From NCBI GenBank assembly GCA_009785765.1, contig WQVP01000007.1, positions 1-10,215 on the forward strand: DNA of 10,215 nt, given 5' to 3'. This document shows positions 6,538 to 10,215 of this stretch, in pieces; positions within the stretch are counted from its first letter, which is position 1, and every line of letters begins with the position of its first letter. Origin of the DNA: Alphaproteobacteria bacterium (GTDB lineage Bacteria > Pseudomonadota > Alphaproteobacteria > Rs-D84). The notes under the pieces are model-generated. The model searched no databases. It was not told the origin of the DNA and saw only the letters and a list, made by a program, of their open reading frames with translations. Position numbers and translations under genes: made by a program.

Positions 6538-7425
6538 ATGAAAAATGATATTCAATTTCTTGGTATAAAATGGGCAAACGGGACACCGAAATTTATGTTG
6601 GCGAATGATGATGGGTTATATTTTGATAATATACCTGATATATTGAATATTTCCATAACTAAAACAAAAAAATGCTCAGGGTATTATGATTTAGAAAAAC
6701 GAGAATATAAATCATGCCCAAATAAAGTCGATATGACTGAATCTGATTTTGCACAATGTAAACAATGTCGCGATGCTAATGGGTTTGGTTTATGCCTTGG
6801 TTGTAATGGTGGAATTTGCCGTGCGGATAATAAACACGGATTAGCGTTTTGTAATCAGCCGCATATTGTGTATTTGGCTTTATTCCCAAATGATAAGTTC
6901 AAAGTTGGAACCGCCACCGAATATCGCAGCCTTACGCGAATGTATGAACAAGGGGCGATATGTTCAGTATTTTTTGCAAAAGCCCCAAATGGCAGAATTG
7001 CACGGCAGATAGAACAAGCGGCATCAGAACTGGATATATCAAAAAATATGAATTCAAGTTATAAAATGAAAAATCTGATTTTTGATTCAGATTTGCAGAA
7101 TATCCAACAACAACTAATGCAAAAATTAAACAAAGTGCGTTACAGATTATCTGAATTTTCAGAATACTTCATAGAACCAGAATATAACGTCTTTTCTGAA
7201 ATTTATAATAAAATCTACAATAATCTGACGGAAAAGCAAACTGCAGATTTATTTGGAGAATCAAAAATAACAATTAAACCGTATGATGTTTTAACCGATG
7301 TTTCAGAAATAACTGGAAACTTAAAGTCAGTTATGGGTGAGCTTTTGCTAACTGAAAAAAACGGAACAATTAAGGTTATAAATGCAAAACCTTTGATTGG
7401 ATTTGTTATAAATATGAGTAATTAA
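6538..7425 (+). CDS. DUF2797-family zinc-cysteine protein
   Basis: The product is 295 residues with no signal peptide. It resembles DUF2797. The N-terminal beta part (QFLGIKWANGTPKFML) is followed by a Cys cluster: C46, C60, C74-x2-C77, C86-x2-C89, C94 and C105, a probable zinc site. Then comes the hallmark CNQPHIVYLALFPNDKFKVGTA (105-126) with RMYEQGA (134-140) and a later Ile-Glu helix (IARQIEQ). The 'VYLALF...KVGTA...R' run is reminiscent of GIY-YIG-type folds, but the catalytic residues are not clearly present. The molecular function of the family is unknown to me. I chose the ATG at 6538 because the family homology begins at once (MKNDIQFLGI). A GTG at 6490 would add 16 hydrophobic residues. 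The gene looks AT-rich compared with its neighbours and is flanked by palindromes and direct repeats on both sides. Confidence 0.82.
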   Translation: MKNDIQFLGIKWANGTPKFMLANDDGLYFDNIPDILNISITKTKKCSGYYDLEKREYKSCPNKVDMTESDFAQCKQCRDANGFGLCLGCNGGICRADNKHGLAFCNQPHIVYLALFPNDKFKVGTATEYRSLTRMYEQGAICSVFFAKAPNGRIARQIEQAASELDISKNMNSSYKMKNLIFDSDLQNIQQQLMQKLNKVRYRLSEFSEYFIEPEYNVFSEIYNKIYNNLTEKQTADLFGESKITIKPYDVLTDVSEITGNLKSVMGELLLTEKNGTIKVINAKPLIGFVINMSN

Positions 7426-7429
7426 ATAC

Positions 7430-7451
7430 ACTGTCTAATATATTAGACAGT
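7430..7451. promoter_or_regulatory. Perfect 22-bp palindrome ACTGTCTAATA/TATTAGACAGT
   Basis: An exact inverted repeat starting 5 bases after the DUF2797 stop. It belongs to the same family as the sites at 3496, 4818 and 6469, with compensating C-to-T and G-to-A changes in both halves. No gene starts near it on either strand (7425 and 7555 are convergent ends). Here it cannot be a simple promoter operator, and a 3'-end or boundary role is more likely. Confidence 0.6.
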
Positions 7452-7456
7452 TGCGA

Positions 7457-7481
7457 AAAAAGACATATACCGGACATAGGA
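7457..7481 (+). repeat. Direct repeat flanking the DUF2797 gene, right copy
   Basis: AAAAAGACATATACC followed by GGACATAGGA is the partner of 6410-6434 (23 of 25 identical). A diverged third copy lies inverted at 2850-2876. It directly follows the 7430-7451 palindrome. Confidence 0.65.
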
Positions 7482-7501
7482 ATTTTGTATTTCTAAAAAA
7501 C

Positions 7502-7532
7502 AACCCGCAAAGGCAGAGCCGATGCGGGTTTT
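7502..7532. terminator. Bidirectional terminator between convergent genes
   Basis: The stem is AACCCGCA (7502-7509) with TGCGGGTT (7523-7530), a 13-base loop that contains an inner GGC-aga-GCC, and T-tracts on both strands (TTTTAT on plus, GTTGTTTTTT on minus). It serves the Cys-rich gene ending at 7555 and probably also the DUF2797 transcript. Confidence 0.8.
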
Positions 7533-7554
7533 ATAATTCACACGGAACTATTTT

Positions 7555-9705
7555 TTATGGAGTCTGGGCCGGCAATTCCCAATCGCGTACTGCGACCGCC
7601 CCATTATCAAGCAAACACTGTTCACGGAAATCACGAGAATCCCCAGAAGTCGTCGGCTGTGATGGATCTGTGCTTATGGGATTTGGATCGCCAAGTATTT
7701 CAAATATAGTTGTTATATTGCGGCACTCGCCATTGAATGGATTACAGCTTGCATCGTCTGACACGTCTATTGCCTGTTGGACGCCGCCAATAGCTGGTGC
7801 ACAAATCATTTCACGGAAGCACGCCGGAGCATTTACCTGAAGACGACATGTATTCCTTATCTGTGTTACACCCCAACCTGGATTACGACGCTCCATGTCA
7901 TTATAACACGTAGTCAACTCGGATATACATGCATGCAAGTTATTTCGCCCGGCATTAAATCTTGTTACACGCTCTTGCTCTGCTTCTCTTTGGAATTCCA
8001 AACGTGATGTCTGCAACAGGTTTGTTGCCGCAATACGTTGTAATTCAAAGTTCTGCGCAAGCTGGCGCAATTGTTCCTGGTACAAATCACAGTCCGCATT
8101 TGCATCCAACAAATAGCGCATTATGATTGCACGACGTGCATCAGAAATTGGTTGGCGCAATGCGCTGAACGGGTCAACGTTATTTGCATATCCGAAAAAG
8201 TCTGGTGATGCACCCGCACCACGTTGCCCATGTTGCCAGCGATGCAGCGTGGTTTCAACGTTCGCATTTTGATTGGACACGGTGATATTGGAATTAAGGT
8301 TGCTTGGCTGGTGGCGCACGGCCGCAACTTCAAATATACCGTTAAAGCATGAATCCAAAACTCTTGCACAAACATTATTATGCGCAAGCGTGAACAAGTC
8401 ATAGCCCCAAGTTTGCGCCAATCTGTCTTCGGCTGCTTGTTGCATATTTTGGCCGGCCGCCATACCGATTTGTGAAAACATATTATTCAAGTTTCTGAAT
8501 GATTCAGCCAAGGCATCATTACCAAAGTTTTGTGTCAAATTATCCATGCTGGTAACACTTGTTGCCATGGATTGCAATGCCGAAAGAATCGTAGAGTCCG
8601 AGCCATCCAAAAGATTTTGCCAACCATCACCCAACGTTGTCTGACAAAAACTTGGTGCCGTTGGCGTAACATTTGCACAGTCAATCGGAAGTCCCGCATT
8701 ATCAACCGCCAACATTCTGTTGTTTTCGCACCAATTCCGTAATTGTCCGGTTCTTTGTGCATCACGGAATGATACGCACGCAAGCGTTTGCTCTGCCTCT
8801 GTTAATGTAAATGCCGCAGTTATCGGACGGCCACGTGCGGCGATGATAAGTGATAATTCACCAGAAACACGTAATAAATCTTCACGTGCATGGTGCAGAT
8901 TTTCTGTGATTGTATTAAATGCAACAACACGTGCGGCGCATGCACACCGGCGTTGCCCAGGATTACGTGCAGTACAGATTTCATCCATACATGCATAGTA
9001 TGCTTCCATACATTGGGCAATGGCGTCGCCAGACAACAATCCAGTCACAGGATCAATAAGATTTCCCCACTGGCCAGTTTGCAATCTTGCGGCCAATGCT
9101 TGGTTGTCGCCACGCTGTGGTGGACGCATGATATTTGTTGGGCCCATGCTTATACGTGCAACGCTTCCAGGTGCGGCTGTTGCACTCCTTGCGGCAACCG
9201 TACGACCAGTTGCGGCATTACGTGCGACCACGCCACGGTCTGTGCCCGGGGCGTTTACTGTTCTTCCGGCTGGGACCGCGGATCTGGCTGTGACGGCACG
9301 CTGTTGTTGAATTTGTTGTTGTGGTTGTGCACGGCCTGGCGCAACGGCGGCAGTGGCGGCTGTGCCTGCGCCCATTGCTTGGGGCACTGCTTGTGCGGCA
9401 CTTCTTGCGGCAACTGCACGTTGAGCGGCGGCCTGTCCAACCTGTGCGCCCTGCATAGCTTGGGGCGTTGCGGCACGATTGGCAACGGCACGTTGTGGTT
9501 GTACGGCTGCGCCGCCTGCACGACCTGGTGCGACATTACCGCCCGCACGTGGCGACGGCTGTGCCTGTCCGACTGGTATCATTTGCTGTTGTAGTTGATG
9601 CCAAATGGCCGCTTCGCCAAATGGTACAACACCTGTGTTTGCACGGGCCATATTTGCGACAACCGCAAGACATAATGCAACAACAAAGAAATTTTTGAAT
9701 TTCAT
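7555..9705 (-). CDS. Large exported Cys-rich repeat protein (paralogue of left-edge gene)
   Basis: The product is 716 residues. Residues 1-22 form a Sec signal peptide (MKFKNFFVVALCLAVVANMARA). Residues 45-190 are an Ala/Arg/Gln-rich linker with degenerate repeats (AVANRAA, AVAARSA, AVTARSA, GVVARNA, TVAARSA). A Cys block is at C232, C239, C244, C254 and C256, with the same spacing as in the left-edge protein, followed by a helical region ending in LTEAE. Further C-x6-C pairs are 446/453 and 593/600. YLLDANADC (531-539) and C593-x6-C600-Y...IRNTCR (616-621) also align with the paralogue. Unlike the paralogue, it lacks the C-terminal EGF-like/CxC modules. It is probably a disulfide-stapled, helical periplasmic or surface protein; the family is not recognised. 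The start at 9705 has AAGGA about 8 bases upstream. It is monocistronic, with a promoter at 9741-9769 and a terminator at 7502-7532. Confidence 0.9.
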   Translation of the reverse strand: MKFKNFFVVALCLAVVANMARANTGVVPFGEAAIWHQLQQQMIPVGQAQPSPRAGGNVAPGRAGGAAVQPQRAVANRAATPQAMQGAQVGQAAAQRAVAARSAAQAVPQAMGAGTAATAAVAPGRAQPQQQIQQQRAVTARSAVPAGRTVNAPGTDRGVVARNAATGRTVAARSATAAPGSVARISMGPTNIMRPPQRGDNQALAARLQTGQWGNLIDPVTGLLSGDAIAQCMEAYYACMDEICTARNPGQRRCACAARVVAFNTITENLHHAREDLLRVSGELSLIIAARGRPITAAFTLTEAEQTLACVSFRDAQRTGQLRNWCENNRMLAVDNAGLPIDCANVTPTAPSFCQTTLGDGWQNLLDGSDSTILSALQSMATSVTSMDNLTQNFGNDALAESFRNLNNMFSQIGMAAGQNMQQAAEDRLAQTWGYDLFTLAHNNVCARVLDSCFNGIFEVAAVRHQPSNLNSNITVSNQNANVETTLHRWQHGQRGAGASPDFFGYANNVDPFSALRQPISDARRAIIMRYLLDANADCDLYQEQLRQLAQNFELQRIAATNLLQTSRLEFQREAEQERVTRFNAGRNNLHACISELTTCYNDMERRNPGWGVTQIRNTCRLQVNAPACFREMICAPAIGGVQQAIDVSDDASCNPFNGECRNITTIFEILGDPNPISTDPSQPTTSGDSRDFREQCLLDNGAVAVRDWELPAQTP

Positions 9706-9740
9706 GATATATCCTTATCTTAACGATATTATATATTTAT

Positions 9741-9769
9741 ATTATATCACAAGTGGCGAATCGGGTAAA
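9741..9769 (-). promoter_or_regulatory. Extended -10 promoter of the right Cys-rich gene
   Basis: On the minus strand TTTACC (9769-9764), a 17-base spacer and TATAAT (9746-9741) preceded by TGA (extended -10). Transcription would begin near 9734, giving a leader of about 28 bases. It shares the TGATATAAT element with the candidate promoter of the left paralogue. Confidence 0.7.
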
Positions 9770-9780
9770 GCGGAAATTGG

Positions 9781-9810
9781 ATTTTAAATTTAAGATTTAA
9801 GATTTAAAAT
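9781..9810. repeat. AT-rich ATTTAAG tandem repeat inside an inverted repeat
   Basis: Three copies of ATTTAAG/A (starting at 9788, 9795 and 9802) lie inside the 9-bp inverted repeat ATTTTAAAT...ATTTAAAAT. It sits between the divergent promoters of the Cys-rich gene and the lipoprotein gene. It could be a protein-binding or slippage-prone spacer; nothing more can be said. Confidence 0.6.
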
Positions 9811-9828
9811 TGTAGGGTTTTGTTCTTG

Positions 9829-9857
9829 TTGGAAACAGTGAAAAAAACAACAATAAT
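9829..9857 (+). promoter_or_regulatory. Candidate promoter for the MliC-like lipoprotein gene
   Basis: TTGGAA (9829-9834), a 17-base A-rich spacer and AATAAT (9852-9857). This is a moderate match at the right distance, giving a leader of about 20 bases before the ATG at 9884. Confidence 0.35.
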
Positions 9858-9883
9858 TTCATAGAAAACCAAAAGGAACCTTT

Positions 9884-10189
9884 ATGAAAAAACTGTTAAC
9901 GCTTTCACTAACACTGACTCTCGCACTTGCTGCATGCGAATTCCCACGTGAGAGAATTTATTTAACATGCGGCGAAGATACCGCCATGATACGTGTTTAT
10001 AGCGAAAAAATAATTGCAACAATTAACGATGAAACGTTTAAATTCCGTGGGACAGAAACGGGCACAGGAACCAGATTTTTACCGGAATCAGATATAACAA
10101 ATTTCATGATTTGGAGAGACGCCAATGATTGGGCATTAATAACAATTGACCCGGCCGGCGATATGGTTTTGGTCTCTTGTTATGAATAA
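9884..10189 (+). CDS. Small lipoprotein, MliC-like (C-type lysozyme inhibitor fold)
   Basis: The product is 101 residues. The lipoprotein signal peptide ends in the lipobox L-A-A-C with Cys18 as the lipidated residue, so it is anchored to the outer or inner membrane and faces the periplasm. The mature part (about 84 residues) resembles the MliC domain: an opening strand with Cys29 (IYLTCG), a short barrel, TETGTGTRF (57-65) in place of the family's GSGA-R/KY segment, MIWRDANDWALI in place of FWxKGxxAxL, and a closing Cys99 that could pair with Cys29. MliC proteins protect the wall by inhibiting host C-type lysozyme. The similarity is by pattern only, so inhibition is inferred. The start has AAAGGAA about 7 bases upstream. 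It is divergent from the Cys-rich gene and probably monocistronic. Confidence 0.85.
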   Translation: MKKLLTLSLTLTLALAACEFPRERIYLTCGEDTAMIRVYSEKIIATINDETFKFRGTETGTGTRFLPESDITNFMIWRDANDWALITIDPAGDMVLVSCYE

Positions 10190-10192
10190 AAA

Positions 10193-10213
10193 ATAGTTTT
10201 ATGCAAAAACTAT
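10193..10213 (+). terminator. ATAGTTTT/AAAACTAT hairpin after the lipoprotein gene
   Basis: An 8-bp AT stem with a 5-base loop, immediately after the stop. It is the first half of a module also seen at 2780-2836, where a GC-rich terminator stem follows directly. Here the window ends before that part. Assignment as a terminator is by analogy. Confidence 0.45.
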
Positions 10214-10215
10214 AA

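Noticed and set aside
6352..6555. 67-codon minus-strand frame over the DUF2797 promoter region
   Set aside because: It covers the palindrome, the direct repeat and the DUF2797 start. No ribosome site and no recognisable domain.
3496..7451. Palindromes as integron attC sites, CRISPR repeats, IS ends or NrdR boxes
   Set aside because: They lack the GTTRRRY/RYYYAAC boxes and length of attC sites and are not regularly spaced as in a CRISPR. No transposase is present. The half-site TGTCC differs from the ACAC-type half-site of NrdR boxes.
7777..9698. Many frames opposite or overlapping the right Cys-rich gene, up to 234 codons on the plus strand
   Set aside because: They are shadows of the repetitive GC-skewed coding sequence. 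The 716-codon frame has a signal peptide, a ribosome site and a promoter.

Overview
The window looks like a chromosomal segment of a moderately AT-rich Gram-negative bacterium, most likely an alphaproteobacterium of the uncultured host-associated (gut-type) lineages. The best taxonomic hint is the LysM protein at 4902-6149. Its layout (N-terminal membrane anchor, two Ig-like repeats of the 'NxxVVxGRxxP...LNPG' type, C-terminal LysM of the 'YTVRRGDALWxIA...IxxANPxIRNPDLIxPxQ' type) is typical of alphaproteobacteria. A lipoprotein lipobox and several Sec signal peptides agree with a didermal cell. This placement is inferred from sequence style, not from a search.

Layout. (1) 1-2639, minus strand: most of a very large exported Cys-rich protein (at least 879 residues), running off the left edge. 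(2) 2640-2874: an intergenic stretch with short tandem repeats, hairpins and a terminator. (3) 2875-4751, minus strand: four small AT-rich accessory genes, an alpha/beta hydrolase, a small cupin, a truncated GNAT acetyltransferase and a NUDIX hydrolase; the last two form an operon. (4) 4902-6149, minus strand: the LysM/Ig-like envelope protein, with its own good sigma70-type promoter and bracketed by two hairpin terminators. (5) 6538-7425, plus strand: a DUF2797-type Zn-cysteine protein. (6) 7555-9705, minus strand: a second large exported Cys-rich protein, a paralogue of the first. (7) 9884-10189, plus strand: a small lipoprotein that resembles MliC lysozyme inhibitors. The last gene is divergent from (6).

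Two things stand out. First, the two giant Cys-rich proteins share a signal peptide, an Ala/Arg-rich linker made of degenerate 'V-A-A-R-S-A' repeats, and a Cys block with identical spacing (C-x6-C-M-D-x2-C-x9-C-x-C-x-A-R). They also share a recurring C-x6-C helix motif, seen six times in the first protein and three times in the second. I do not recognise the family. Second, the accessory interval 2.85-7.48 kb carries a family of intergenic palindromes built on TGTCC-NN-TATA-NN-GGACA. There are three perfect copies, one near-perfect copy and several decayed or half copies. Most lie just upstream of an accessory gene, and none lies in the promoters of the LysM or Cys-rich genes. They look like operators of an unknown regulator or boundaries of a small gene-cassette system.

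Functionally, the backbone genes (Cys-rich exported proteins, LysM protein, MliC-like lipoprotein) all point to the cell envelope. The small enzymes between them look like an acquired, variable set. No rRNA, tRNA, CRISPR array, transposase or integrase was found.
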